In this document: positions 17,350 through 25,693 of the stretch, piece by piece
How the letters are laid out: each line of letters starts with the position of its first letter
Numbering within the stretch: the stretch's first letter is position 1
Assembly: GCA_017449265.1 (NCBI GenBank)
Contig: JAFSJW010000031.1
Span: forward strand, 62,001 to 126,000
DNA length: 64,000 bases
Origin: Treponema sp.
GTDB lineage: Bacteria; Spirochaetota; Spirochaetia; Treponematales; Treponemataceae
Reading direction: 5' to 3'
Made by a program: the position numbers and the translations under genes
The notes under the pieces: generated by a model
Told to the model about the DNA's origin: nothing
Seen by the model: the letters and a program-made list of their open reading frames with translations, nothing else
Databases searched by the model: none

Positions 17350-18948
17350 TTAAAGCTGCGCGGAAACCTCCTGAATCTCGCGCACTTTCGCAAGCGTCTT
17401 TCCTGAGTCAATCGCTTCCAGAGCCATTGCGTATCCTTCTTTAAGCGTGCGGACTTTGCCGCCGAGATAAAGGACGGCAGCCGTGTTCAGAGCCGTAGCA
17501 TATCGTATTGTGCGCCTTCCATGACCTTCAAGAACCTCAAGCGCGAGAGCCGCGTTCTCTTTTCCGTTTCCGCCCAGAAGCTCGTCCTCGTCCGCATCGT
17601 TTATTCCGAAATCGTTAGGATTTATGACATACCTGTTCTCATGTCCGTGCTCGTCAATCTGGTAGACATGGGTAGGAGCACATGGAGAAATCTCATCGTA
17701 GCCGTCCTCCGAGTTGACTACCATGACGCGCTTTGCCCCAAGTGCCTTAGCGGCATGGGCATAATCGGAAAGCAAATCCTTTGAGTACACGCCTAGAACT
17801 TCGTACTCAGCTCCGGCAGGGTTCAGGAGCGGTCCCATAATGTTCATAATCGTCTTTATTCCCAGCGTTTTTCTGACAGGACCTGCAAAGCGCATTGCAG
17901 AATGATATACAGTTGCCATCAAAAAACCGAATCCGGTCTTTTTTATAAGCTGCGCAGTCTGCTCAGGGCTTGCCATGATTTTTACTCCAAGATTCTCGAA
18001 GAAATCAGCCGCCCCGGATTTTGATGACACCGCGCGGTTTCCGTGCTTTGCCATGACCTGACCGCAGCTTGCGGCGCAAAGAGCGGAAAGTGACGAAATA
18101 TTGAACGAGCCTTTTCCGTCGCCCCCAGTACCAACGATTTCCGCAAGTCCCGCGCTTTCCACGGGAATAGATTTCTTTTTCCTGAGCAAAGTCTTTGCGC
18201 ACCCAATCATCTCGCTAGTGGCAGGGCCTTTCGCCGCCATCGCAACAAGGACGGCAGCCATAACGCGCTCGTCCATCGTGCCGTCGGTCAGGTTCTCCAT
18301 AAAAAGAGCAGCCTGCTCCTCGGTCAAATCTTTTTTCGCAATAAGCTGGTTCAAGTACTCGGAGTGATGGAGATTGTCCCGCCTGTAGTTCAAAAACGCC
18401 TTGAAAATGCTGTCACCGTTTTCCGAAGCGATTGACTCCGGGTGAAACTGAACGCCCTCAATCACCATGCTCTTGTGGCGGATTCCCATGATTTCCCCGT
18501 CCTTGGCGCGGGCAGTCACCTCAAAATCCTCGCCCAGAGAAGACTCCTCCACGGCAAGCGAATGATACCTTGTGAATTTTCCGCTCTTTCCTATCATTCG
18601 GAAAAGTCCGCGCCCGTCGGTCTTCATTTCCTCGACGATTCCGTGCCTTATGTACTTTGCCTGAACGATGTTCGCCCCGAACGCAGCTCCGATTGCCTGA
18701 TGACCAAGACAGATTCCCAGAACCGGAACTTTTCCCGCAAAGTGCTTTATCACATCGACTGAGATTCCTGCTTTTTCAGGAGTGCCAGGACCGGGGCCTA
18801 CCACGATATGAGAAGGCTTCGCATCAACGATGTCCTGAACGGAGCACTCCTCCGAGCGGAAAACCTGAACTTTGTCCTCAGAAACCCTCTCAAGGGACTG
18901 GACGATATTGAAAGAGAATGAATCTTTATTATCGATGAATGCAATCAT
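17350..18948 (-). CDS. trpGD: Bifunctional anthranilate synthase component II / anthranilate phosphoribosyltransferase
   Basis: 532 residues, a fusion of two tryptophan enzymes. Residues about 1-190 are a class I glutamine amidotransferase with the catalytic Cys in GICLGHQAIG and the His-Glu pair in VQFHPES; it supplies ammonia to TrpE. Residues about 200-532 are TrpD, with GTGGDGKGSFNISS (PRPP/anthranilate site) and KHGNRAVSS. The fusion order matches the known TrpG-TrpD fusions. The ATG overlaps the end of trpE by four bases. The remaining trp genes (trpC, F, B, A) are not in the window. Confidence 0.96.
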   Translation of the reverse strand: MIAFIDNKDSFSFNIVQSLERVSEDKVQVFRSEECSVQDIVDAKPSHIVVGPGPGTPEKAGISVDVIKHFAGKVPVLGICLGHQAIGAAFGANIVQAKYIRHGIVEEMKTDGRGLFRMIGKSGKFTRYHSLAVEESSLGEDFEVTARAKDGEIMGIRHKSMVIEGVQFHPESIASENGDSIFKAFLNYRRDNLHHSEYLNQLIAKKDLTEEQAALFMENLTDGTMDERVMAAVLVAMAAKGPATSEMIGCAKTLLRKKKSIPVESAGLAEIVGTGGDGKGSFNISSLSALCAASCGQVMAKHGNRAVSSKSGAADFFENLGVKIMASPEQTAQLIKKTGFGFLMATVYHSAMRFAGPVRKTLGIKTIMNIMGPLLNPAGAEYEVLGVYSKDLLSDYAHAAKALGAKRVMVVNSEDGYDEISPCAPTHVYQIDEHGHENRYVINPNDFGINDADEDELLGGNGKENAALALEVLEGHGRRTIRYATALNTAAVLYLGGKVRTLKEGYAMALEAIDSGKTLAKVREIQEVSAQL

Positions 18949-20432
18949 TTTTTTCCTCCGTTTCCTTCAAGAACAGCCCGCAATGCGCCGAGTTTTTCGT
19001 TCGTTTCCTCCCATTCCCGGTCAGGGTCTGAGTCGTATACGATTCCGCCGCCAGCCTGGAGCGTCCAGACAGGCCCCTGCTTGAGGGCGCACCTTATAGC
19101 TATGCAAAAGTCAAGGTCACCGTTGGACTGAATGTAGCCGATTGCCCCTGCGTAGAACCGCCGCTTTATCTTCTCAAGCCCGCTCAGAATCTCAATCGCG
19201 CTGATTTTAGGCGCGCCAGACACAGTGCCGGCGGGGAATGCGGCGCGCAGAACCTGAATCGGCTTGAATCCGTCTTTGACTTTTCCCTGGACATCAGAGA
19301 CTATGTGCATGACATGGCTGAAAAGCTCCACATCCATGAACCGCTCCACGCTCACGCTACCGTTCTGGCAGACCCGCCCCAAATCATTACGCGCCAAATC
19401 CACGAGCATAAGATGTTCCGCGCGCTCTTTCTCGTTCCCGAGAAGCTCGTTTTTGAGAGACTCGTCCTCCGCATCGTTCGCGCCGCGCCGCCTTGTGCCA
19501 GCAATCGGGCGGATTGACGCAACACCTTTCCTGACGCGCACAAGGCTTTCGGGACTAGAGCCTACGAGCTGGCGGTCGCCAAAATCAATGTAGACAAGAT
19601 ACGGGCTTGGATTTACGCTGCGAAGGCGGCGGTAAATCTCAAGGGCTGAATTTGCGCACTCAAGCTGAAGCCTGCGCGACGGAACTGCCTGAAGCAAATC
19701 GCCTGCCACAATCCGCTTTTTGATTTCCACGACTTTCTCCTTGTACTCGCGTTCGCTCTGCTCAAGGTTCGTAATCGTGCGGACAGCAGAAGCCTCCTCA
19801 GGCGCGGAAAGATACGAAAAGTCCATGTCGTTGAGCCGCTTTTTCAAATCGTCAACGGCTTTCTCCAAATCAATCTGGTGCTCGTTGTAATTGAGGGCGA
19901 ACACATGAAGCTTTTCGGTAAAATGGTCGAATATGACATAAATATGCCCCGCCACAAAATCGCTCTCAGGAATATGCAGCTCGTCCGTCTGCGGCGAAAG
20001 CGTGATAGTATCGCACCGTGCGCAGAACTCGTAGGACAAGTAGCCAACGCCGCTTGAAGGAACAGGAATCGCGTTCGGCGTAACGGAGCCGTCCTCATGC
20101 CTGATTACGCTCAAATCATTCTGCCCTGCCACATACAAAAGCGCGTCCAAAATATCCGGCGTATGAAGAACTCGGCTTCCTGGGGCTATAGTCTCGCCAG
20201 TCGTGTTTTTGGCGCGGTACGGAAGTCTCCTTCCGTCAATAAGGAACGCCACCCCATCGTCATCCTGCACGATATGGAACGCAGGTTCGGTCATCAAAAT
20301 TGAATACCGCTCTTTTCCACGGGCAAAGCTCGCGCTCTCAAGAATAGCAGTCGCCCCGATTTTTCGGGCGAGCGAAAACGGCGTGTACCTGTCGCATGGA
20401 AGCGAAAAATAAATCAAATCATCTCTTGCCAT
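18945..20432 (-). CDS. trpE: Anthranilate synthase component I
   Basis: 495 residues from the ATG at 20430-20432, which has a GAGGAAGG ribosome site; a TTG 15 bases upstream is less likely. It converts chorismate and ammonia to anthranilate. Conserved chorismate-enzyme blocks: LQAVPSRRLQL, SPSPYLVY-type NPSPYLVYIDF, SSPESLVRV, RPIAGTRRRG, ELLGNEKERAEHLMLVDLAR, PAGTVSGAPK and the C-terminal GGGIVYDSDP. The Trp-feedback LLES region is present as AILESA near the N-terminus. It is first in a two-gene operon behind a remarkable inverted repeat. Confidence 0.96.
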   Translation of the reverse strand: MARDDLIYFSLPCDRYTPFSLARKIGATAILESASFARGKERYSILMTEPAFHIVQDDDGVAFLIDGRRLPYRAKNTTGETIAPGSRVLHTPDILDALLYVAGQNDLSVIRHEDGSVTPNAIPVPSSGVGYLSYEFCARCDTITLSPQTDELHIPESDFVAGHIYVIFDHFTEKLHVFALNYNEHQIDLEKAVDDLKKRLNDMDFSYLSAPEEASAVRTITNLEQSEREYKEKVVEIKKRIVAGDLLQAVPSRRLQLECANSALEIYRRLRSVNPSPYLVYIDFGDRQLVGSSPESLVRVRKGVASIRPIAGTRRRGANDAEDESLKNELLGNEKERAEHLMLVDLARNDLGRVCQNGSVSVERFMDVELFSHVMHIVSDVQGKVKDGFKPIQVLRAAFPAGTVSGAPKISAIEILSGLEKIKRRFYAGAIGYIQSNGDLDFCIAIRCALKQGPVWTLQAGGGIVYDSDPDREWEETNEKLGALRAVLEGNGGKK

Positions 20433-20448
20433 AATCCTTCCTCTCAAG

Positions 20449-20507
20449 TTTTGTTTCTATTGACAGAAACATACATGATAAAAATGTTTCTGTCAATAGA
20501 AACAAAA
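20449..20507 (-). promoter_or_regulatory. Perfect 24-bp inverted repeat enclosing the trpE promoter
   Basis: Arms 20449-20472 and 20484-20507 are exact reverse complements around an 11-base spacer. Each arm contains TTGACAGAAACAT. On the minus strand TTGACA, 17 bases, TATGTT forms a promoter inside the repeat, about 20 bases from the trpE ribosome site. No T-run follows, so it is not a terminator. An operator for a dimeric regulator or an mRNA leader structure are both possible. Confidence 0.65.
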
Positions 20508-20557
20508 GAAAAAAAACACTGCTTAACAAAATGTTCCTTGCATTCTTTTAAGGTTCG

Positions 20558-20584
20558 TGTTCGGAAAACTGATATATCCGAACA
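20558..20584. repeat. TGTTCGG-type intergenic hairpin, copy 5
   Basis: TGTTCGGA and TCCGAACA, perfect eight-base arms around AAACTGATATA, followed by CATCTATTTTATTTTA. It is the copy nearest to a plus-strand gene, ending about 30 bases before the TATAAT (20615-20620) of the gene at 20628. Confidence 0.6.
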
Positions 20585-20627
20585 CATCTATTTTATTTTA
20601 TGAAATCTTTTTGCTATAATATTTTCC

Positions 20628-23600
20628 ATGAAGACAAGGTTTCTTTCACTTACTATTGCAATTTCTTTTTTCTGCGCGCTTTCGCTTTCTTGTTCTCGGA
20701 ACACGATAGTGCGCGATTCCAAGAATTCCGCCACAACTGGGAAAGAAGCCGTTTCCGGCTTATCCGAAAATATTCCGCCCCAGTTCCAGAATGTGACTCT
20801 AAAATACAACTCAAAAGAAGAGCTGCAACAAAGCGACCGTCTTGTACTTGGAATGCACACGGGCTTCGTGATGGTTGACAAACTCACCCGAGAGCTTTTT
20901 CCGCAAGCAAAAATCGAATACTACAAGACAAATGCCGACATGGCATATCTCGTTTCTTCGGGAAAACTTGACGGCTTTATCAACGACGAGCCTGTTATCC
21001 GCTACGCAGCCCTTGAAGTGCCGAAGCTGGGCTACATTCACTGCGGCCTTGACACGATGAATATTGTGGCATGCTTCCAAAAAAACGAGAAAGGAGCGGC
21101 TCTTCGCGATGAGTTCAATCAATATGTGCGAAAATGGCAGGCAGACGGCACTCTCAAAAAGACCGATGATTTGTGGCTAAGTCGCAACGAAGAAAAAAAA
21201 GTCGTGGACTTGGAAAGTCTTCAAAATCCGAACGGAAAAAAAGGAACTTTGCGATTTGCGACCTCTGCCGAATGTCCGCCTTTCGACTACATCAAGGACG
21301 GAAATATTGTGGGCTATGAAATTGATTTGATTGCGCGATTCTGCAAGGAAGCAGGATATGCCCTCACCGTGCAGGATGTGCCATTCGACTCTCTTATCAT
21401 GGGCTTGGAAACCAATATGTACGATTGTGTCGCAGCCTGCCTGAGCGACACGCCCGCAATCAAGGAGAGCCTTAATATTTCCGAAGCGATATATGTCTCC
21501 GAGCTTGTCATGGCTGTACAGATTCTTGACGATGAAGCCCACGCCAAAAAAGCTTTGGCGGAGTATACTCCAAAGAACACGGCTCCAAAGCAACTCTCAC
21601 TTTCTGACTTCAACAGCCCGAATGTGACTTTGGGCATAAAAACAGGCACAATTGCTGATGTACTCACTAACAAGCTCTTTCCTCTTGCAAAAAAAGAGAA
21701 TTATAACGCCTATCCAGAAATGATTTTCCGCACTGCGCAGGGAAAAATAGACGGCTATCTGATTGATGAGCCGACTGTCCGCTACATGGAGCGGGAGAAT
21801 CCGGCTATTACGCACATGGAAGACCTTATTGTTACGCAGGATTATGCTTTCGCCTTTCCAAAGACGGAACGAGGAAAAAAACTCCGTAGTCAGATGGACG
21901 AATTTTTGCGAACAATCAAGGCTGACGATACGATTAGAGAAATCGATTCAATCTGGTTTGGCTCTGACGAATCGCTCCGGACCGTGGACTTAACTCTCTC
22001 AGGCGAGAACGGCATTGTCACTCTCGTCACAGAATCAACGAACCCTCCGTTCACCTACATAAAGAACAATTCCCCCGTGGGCTACGAGATAGACATTGCC
22101 GCCCGTTTTTGCCGCGAATACGGATACGGGCTGAAAATCATCGACACCACATTTCCCGCACTGCTGACCGGCATTGTTTCAGGTATATATGACATGGGGG
22201 CGGGTGTTATCGCCATTACAGAGGAACGCAAGGAGAACATTGATTTTTCCGAGCCTGATTATCAGGGCGGTATTGCGCTGGCAGTGAAAAAGACAGACGA
22301 GCACAGGCTTTCCGATTTGAACAAAACAAGCACAAACATCGGCGTACAGACCGGAACCGTCTTTGACAATATTGCCGCACAAGCATTCCCGAAAGCGAAA
22401 GTGAGATATTATTCCGTAAATATCGATATGGCAAAACTTGTTGCCCAAGGACGGCTGGACTGTGTGCTTGTAGATGAGCCGACCGCAAAACTTTTATGCG
22501 CCAACATCAAAGAGCTAGATTACATCAAGGACTATGTAGAAAAGACGACATTCTCGTTCGCATTCTCAAAAACAAAAAAAGGCGATGTTTTGAGAAAACA
22601 AATGGACGAATTTATTCACAAATCACGAAAGACCGGTTTGTTTCAAGAACTGGAAAACATCTGGTTCGGTGACGACGAAAACAAAAAGACAATCGACATG
22701 TCTTCCCTTTCAGCCAAAAACGGAACTATACGGCTTGCAACCAATGCCGAATATGCTCCGTTCGAGTACATCAAAAACGGTGCCATTACAGGCTACGACA
22801 TAGACTGGGCAGTTCGCTTTGCCCGCGAGTACGGCTACGGACTTGAAATTGCGGATATGAACTTTGACTCTGTTATTCCGTCCGTCGCATCAGAAAAATT
22901 TGATTTTGCAGCCGCCGGTCTTTCCGTTACGGAAGAGCGCAAGCAGAGCGTGAGCTTTTCCCTCCCGAATTATGAAGGCGGAGTCGTGGCTGTCGTAAAA
23001 TCCGTAAGCTCCGAAAACATGGGCAGCGAAGCCCAAACAGCCGAAAAATCAAAAATCCTTGTGTCACTTGCCTCCAGCTTTGAAAAGACTTTCGTAAGGG
23101 AATCACGCTGGCAGCTTGTTCTCCACGGTATATTCATCACAGTCCTGATTTCTATTTTGTCCGCAATTTTCGGCACAATTCTAGGATTCGGATTCTGCGC
23201 GCTCCGTCTTTCAAAAAATTCTCTGCTCAACGGAACGGCTCTCGTGTACATCCGTCTTATGCAGGGACTTCCGATGGTCGTCTTATTGATGATTTTATTC
23301 TACCTCGTGTTCGCAAAGACAGGTCTGAGCGGAATCTGGGTGGCAGTCATCGGCTTTGGCATGAACTTTGGGGCATATGTAAGCGAAATGATTCGTACTG
23401 GCATTCTCGCCGTTGACAAGGGACAAATGGAAGCCGCACTTGCCTTGGGCTACCCAAAATCAAAAGCATTTGTTAAAATGATTCTCCCACAGGCAGCACA
23501 GCACTTTCTTCCTGTGTATCAGGGCGAGTTCATCAGTTTGGTAAAAATGACTTCGGTTGTAGGGTATATTGCCATTCAGGATTTGACAAAGGCAAGCGAC

Positions 23601-23738
23601 ATTATCAGAAGCCGCACATACGAAGCATTTTTCCCGCTTATCACAACTGCGATTCTTTATTTTATCATCTCATGGCTTTTAACCCGTGCGCTTTCAGCAT
23701 TACAAACACGGATAGACCCAAAAAAACGGCGGAGGTAG
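20628..23738 (+). CDS. Amino-acid ABC transporter: tandem permuted SBP domains fused to permease
   Basis: 1036 residues. A lipoprotein signal ends at LSLSC (Cys 22). Residues about 55-195 resemble only the second lobe of a family-3 solute-binding protein. Two full SBP units follow, starting near 203 (GTLRFATSAECPPFDYI) and 461 (TLVTESTNPPFTYI). A last first-lobe half starts near 698 (GTIRLATNAEYAPFEYI). From about 828 comes a HisM-type permease with several membrane helices and the EAA loop EAALALGYPKSKAF. Three SBP equivalents thus precede the permease, one of them split between the two ends. No ATPase gene follows; the next ORF is broken. TATAAT lies seven bases before the ATG and there is no Shine-Dalgarno. 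Confidence 0.9.
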   Translation: MKTRFLSLTIAISFFCALSLSCSRNTIVRDSKNSATTGKEAVSGLSENIPPQFQNVTLKYNSKEELQQSDRLVLGMHTGFVMVDKLTRELFPQAKIEYYKTNADMAYLVSSGKLDGFINDEPVIRYAALEVPKLGYIHCGLDTMNIVACFQKNEKGAALRDEFNQYVRKWQADGTLKKTDDLWLSRNEEKKVVDLESLQNPNGKKGTLRFATSAECPPFDYIKDGNIVGYEIDLIARFCKEAGYALTVQDVPFDSLIMGLETNMYDCVAACLSDTPAIKESLNISEAIYVSELVMAVQILDDEAHAKKALAEYTPKNTAPKQLSLSDFNSPNVTLGIKTGTIADVLTNKLFPLAKKENYNAYPEMIFRTAQGKIDGYLIDEPTVRYMERENPAITHMEDLIVTQDYAFAFPKTERGKKLRSQMDEFLRTIKADDTIREIDSIWFGSDESLRTVDLTLSGENGIVTLVTESTNPPFTYIKNNSPVGYEIDIAARFCREYGYGLKIIDTTFPALLTGIVSGIYDMGAGVIAITEERKENIDFSEPDYQGGIALAVKKTDEHRLSDLNKTSTNIGVQTGTVFDNIAAQAFPKAKVRYYSVNIDMAKLVAQGRLDCVLVDEPTAKLLCANIKELDYIKDYVEKTTFSFAFSKTKKGDVLRKQMDEFIHKSRKTGLFQELENIWFGDDENKKTIDMSSLSAKNGTIRLATNAEYAPFEYIKNGAITGYDIDWAVRFAREYGYGLEIADMNFDSVIPSVASEKFDFAAAGLSVTEERKQSVSFSLPNYEGGVVAVVKSVSSENMGSEAQTAEKSKILVSLASSFEKTFVRESRWQLVLHGIFITVLISILSAIFGTILGFGFCALRLSKNSLLNGTALVYIRLMQGLPMVVLLMILFYLVFAKTGLSGIWVAVIGFGMNFGAYVSEMIRTGILAVDKGQMEAALALGYPKSKAFVKMILPQAAQHFLPVYQGEFISLVKMTSVVGYIAIQDLTKASDIIRSRTYEAFFPLITTAILYFIISWLLTRALSALQTRIDPKKRRR

Positions 23739-23742
23739 CAAT

Positions 23743-23920
23743 ATGAATGTAGTCCAAGATATTTTTTATTCGGTTGTTTCCGATTCAATTTCCAAAAACT
23801 CGCAATTTTTTTAGCTTTCTGCTTATTGCGCTAGCCATTATTGCGGCTCTTATGCTTATCCGTATGTGCGGTATTGAACTTGACGCTGGCATTCGTGCCA
23901 GGCGTGGCGTTGAGTTTTAG
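23743..23920 (+). pseudogene. Small membrane-protein ORF broken at a T7 run
   Basis: A GGAGG ribosome site precedes ATG 23743, placed directly after the transporter gene. The frame reads MNVVQDIFYSVVSD and ends at TAG within a T7 run (near 23806-23814). Removing one T restores reading through FSFLLIALAIIAALMLIRM to a stop at 23918-23920, 58 residues with one membrane helix. It could be a truncated gene start, a small membrane subunit, or a sequencing slip. The permease lacks its ATPase, so a deletion here is conceivable but not shown. Confidence 0.45.
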
Positions 23921-23986
23921 CCAGTCGGGAGATTTTGCATCCAAGCTGGTGACAAACCGCCCGAATTGAATTAAAATTAAAATGGT

Positions 23987-24122
23987 AGCTGTCCAAAAAG
24001 TTCGGTTGGCTGTGTCATTCCGAACCCGTTTCGGAATCTCAATGCTGCAGATGGCGTGGATGCTGAAACTGTCATCCTGAACTTGATTCAGGATCAGCAT
24101 GACACTTACTTCTAGGACAGCC
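23987..24122. repeat. MITE-like element with GGCTGTCC-type ends
   Basis: About 136 bp bounded by AGCTGTCCAAAAAGTTC and ACTTCTAGGACAGCC. The interior has two internal inverted pieces, TCATTCCGAA...TTTCGGAAT and TCATCCTGAA...TTCAGGATC. The ends match the shorter hairpins at 27157, 28877 and 50431. No coding capacity. Together with the preceding remnant this accounts for the gene-free stretch 23739-24151. Confidence 0.6.
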
Positions 24123-24151
24123 GCAATATCCATAGTTATAGGAGGAATCTT

Positions 24152-25568
24152 ATGAAAACTGTTCAAATGTATAGGCGGGGGGGGGGTATTTTTAACAGCC
24201 CTCCTTCTCGTATCGCTTCTTTTTAGTTTAAGCTCATGCTCTGGCGGGACGAGCTATGTGGGAACGGGCGGCGGCACAAGCTACACCGTCACCTTCGAGA
24301 CGAACGGCGGGAGCGCGGTGGACTCGCAGACGGTGGCGGCCGGGGAGACCGCCAAGGAGCCGGAAGCCCCCAAAAATGGCGACTACAAATTCGGCGGCTG
24401 GTATTCAGACAGCGGCCTGACGACTCCTTTCAGTTTTGACACGGCGATTACGGCGGATATCACGCTGTATGCGATGTGGACAGAGAAAGCGGTAATACAG
24501 GCCGGAAGCATCAGCTACGCGACCACGAGCGTAAGCAAGACAACCGCCGACGAGGCTTTCACCAACACCCTTACCAAGACAGGAAACGGAGATGTCACCT
24601 ACACCTCAAGCAATACAGCAGTAGCCACCGTAGACGAAAAAACAGGCAAAGTGACCATCAAGGGAGCGGGAGAGGCGACAATCACCGCAACTGTAACAGA
24701 TTCCGACACATACACCTACGCCACAAAGACGGCAAGCTACACTCTTACGGTTGAATTCATTCCCGAAGGCTTTGTGAAGGTTGCAGGCACAACGATAGCA
24801 GGAACAGAGACCTGGACACCAACATCAATCGTTTTCGTAAGCGGAAGGAGCCTGACCATACCTGATTTGTATGTATGCGACCACGAGGTGACAAGAGGCG
24901 AGTTCAAGGCTCTCATGGGAACAGACCCGAGCACGGCACCTGCCTATGACAAGGACGGAAACGGGCTTACGGGAGACAACGCACTGAACAACCCGGTAAC
25001 CGATGTGAACTGGTATGAGGCAATCGCCTACTGCAACAAGCTTTCAATAAAAGAAGGCCTTGCCCCTGCCTATACTGTCAGCGGAATAACGGACTGGAAG
25101 AGCCTTGCATATTCAAACATTCCGACTTTAGACGACGCCACATGGAACGCCGCTACCTGCGACTTTACTGCCAACGGCTACCGCCTGCCGACAGAGGCAG
25201 AATGGGAATGGCTTGCCCGGGGCGGACAAAACTACACTTATGCAGGAAGCGGCACTGTAGGTGACGTGGCATGGTATACAGGCAACACAAACAATACAGG
25301 CTCAAGGGATGTGAAGACCAAGGCCGCGAACGGCTACGGCCTCTACGACATGAGCGGAAACGTATGGGAATGGTGCTGGGACTGGAGCGATACTATCACG
25401 GAGAGCACGCCAGCGGCTGGTGCGTCTTCCGGCTCGGTCCGCGTCGATCGCGGTGGCTTTTGGAACGGCGTTGCGTCCTACTGTGCCGTGTCCTACCGGG
25501 ACGACGGCAGCCCGTACGGCCGCTTCAACAGCTGCGGTTTCCGCGTTGTTCGTTCCAGCTCTAACTAA
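24152..25568 (+). CDS. Phase-variable (currently off) surface lipoprotein with FGE/C-type-lectin fold, DGR target
   Basis: Start ATG 24152 has a GGAGGAAT ribosome site. A G10 tract (24177-24186) shifts the frame, giving a 24-residue product that stops at 24224-24226. With G9 or G12 the frame runs to 25568 (471 residues at G9), with a textbook lipoprotein signal FLTALLLVSLLFSLSSC (Cys 29). Domains in that form: Listeria-Bacteroides (Flg_new) repeat at about 42-110 (TVTFETNGG...GGWYSD), a Big2-like Ig domain at about 115-195 (TSSNTAVATVDEKTGKVTI), then an FGE-sulfatase/C-type lectin domain from about 200 (YRLPTEAEWEWLARGG, GLYDMSGNVWEWCWD). The end (RGGFWNGVASYCAVSYR...GFRVVR) looks like a DGR variable repeat. 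Outer-surface adhesin is the likely role; TvpA of T. denticola is the nearest studied analogue. Confidence 0.85.
24177..24186 (+). repeat. Poly-G (G10) phase-variation tract in the lipoprotein signal peptide
   Basis: Ten G within the n-region of the signal peptide, 25 bases after the A of the ATG. At this length the downstream frame is off by one; loss of one G or gain of two restores it. The encoded residues would be Gly, tolerant of repeat changes. Confidence 0.85.
25437..25556 (+). other. Putative DGR variable repeat (VR) at the 3' end of the lipoprotein gene
   Basis: Residues that would all be Asn (AAC/AAT) in a template read D, F, N, G, V, S, Y, Y, D, D, G, S, Y, G, F, N, S, and nearly all codons there keep a third-position C or T (GGC, TCC, TAC, GAC, AGC, TTC, GTT). 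Intervening residues (RGG, W, A, CAVS, R, P, R, CGFRVVR) are those of TvpA-type repeats. This is the pattern of adenine-specific mutagenesis. Codon choice and base composition change sharply from the preceding part of the gene. Confidence 0.8.
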
Positions 25569-25575
25569 GTAAAAA

Positions 25576-25623
25576 ACGGTTGCTTTAAAGAGATCGCTTA
25601 GGTGGTCGAAAGAAAGCAACCGT
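25576..25623 (+). other. Hairpin just after the VR-containing gene
   Basis: Eleven-base arms ACGGTTGCTTT and AAAGCAACCGT around 26 bases, beginning about 7 bases after the stop codon. It lacks a clean T-run. May be a terminator or part of the DGR target recognition region. Confidence 0.55.
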
Positions 25624-25626
25624 AAT

Positions 25627-25646
25627 AACCGCGCGTGAGCGCGGTT
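25627..25646 (+). other. GC-rich hairpin with GTGA tetraloop, candidate DGR recognition stem-loop
   Basis: AACCGCGC-GTGA-GCGCGGTT, an eight-base perfect stem and a GNRA-type loop. DGR targets such as the Bordetella phage BPP-1 mtd gene need an eight-base stem with a four-base loop (GAAA) downstream of the VR; the geometry matches, though this one is further away (about 70 bases). Confidence 0.55.
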
Positions 25647-25693
25647 TAAAACTGTCGTAAGGCAGCCGAAAATTTTTAAATGGGGGTGTATTT

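Noticed and set aside
20433..20447. TTG start five codons before trpE ATG
   Set aside because: The ATG has a well-placed GAGGAAGG; the TTG would fall next to the inverted repeat without such a site.
24258..25568. The long ORF starting at ATG 24258 as the real lipoprotein start
   Set aside because: No ribosome site, no signal peptide, and it would cut off the perfect lipobox encoded just upstream in the same frame.
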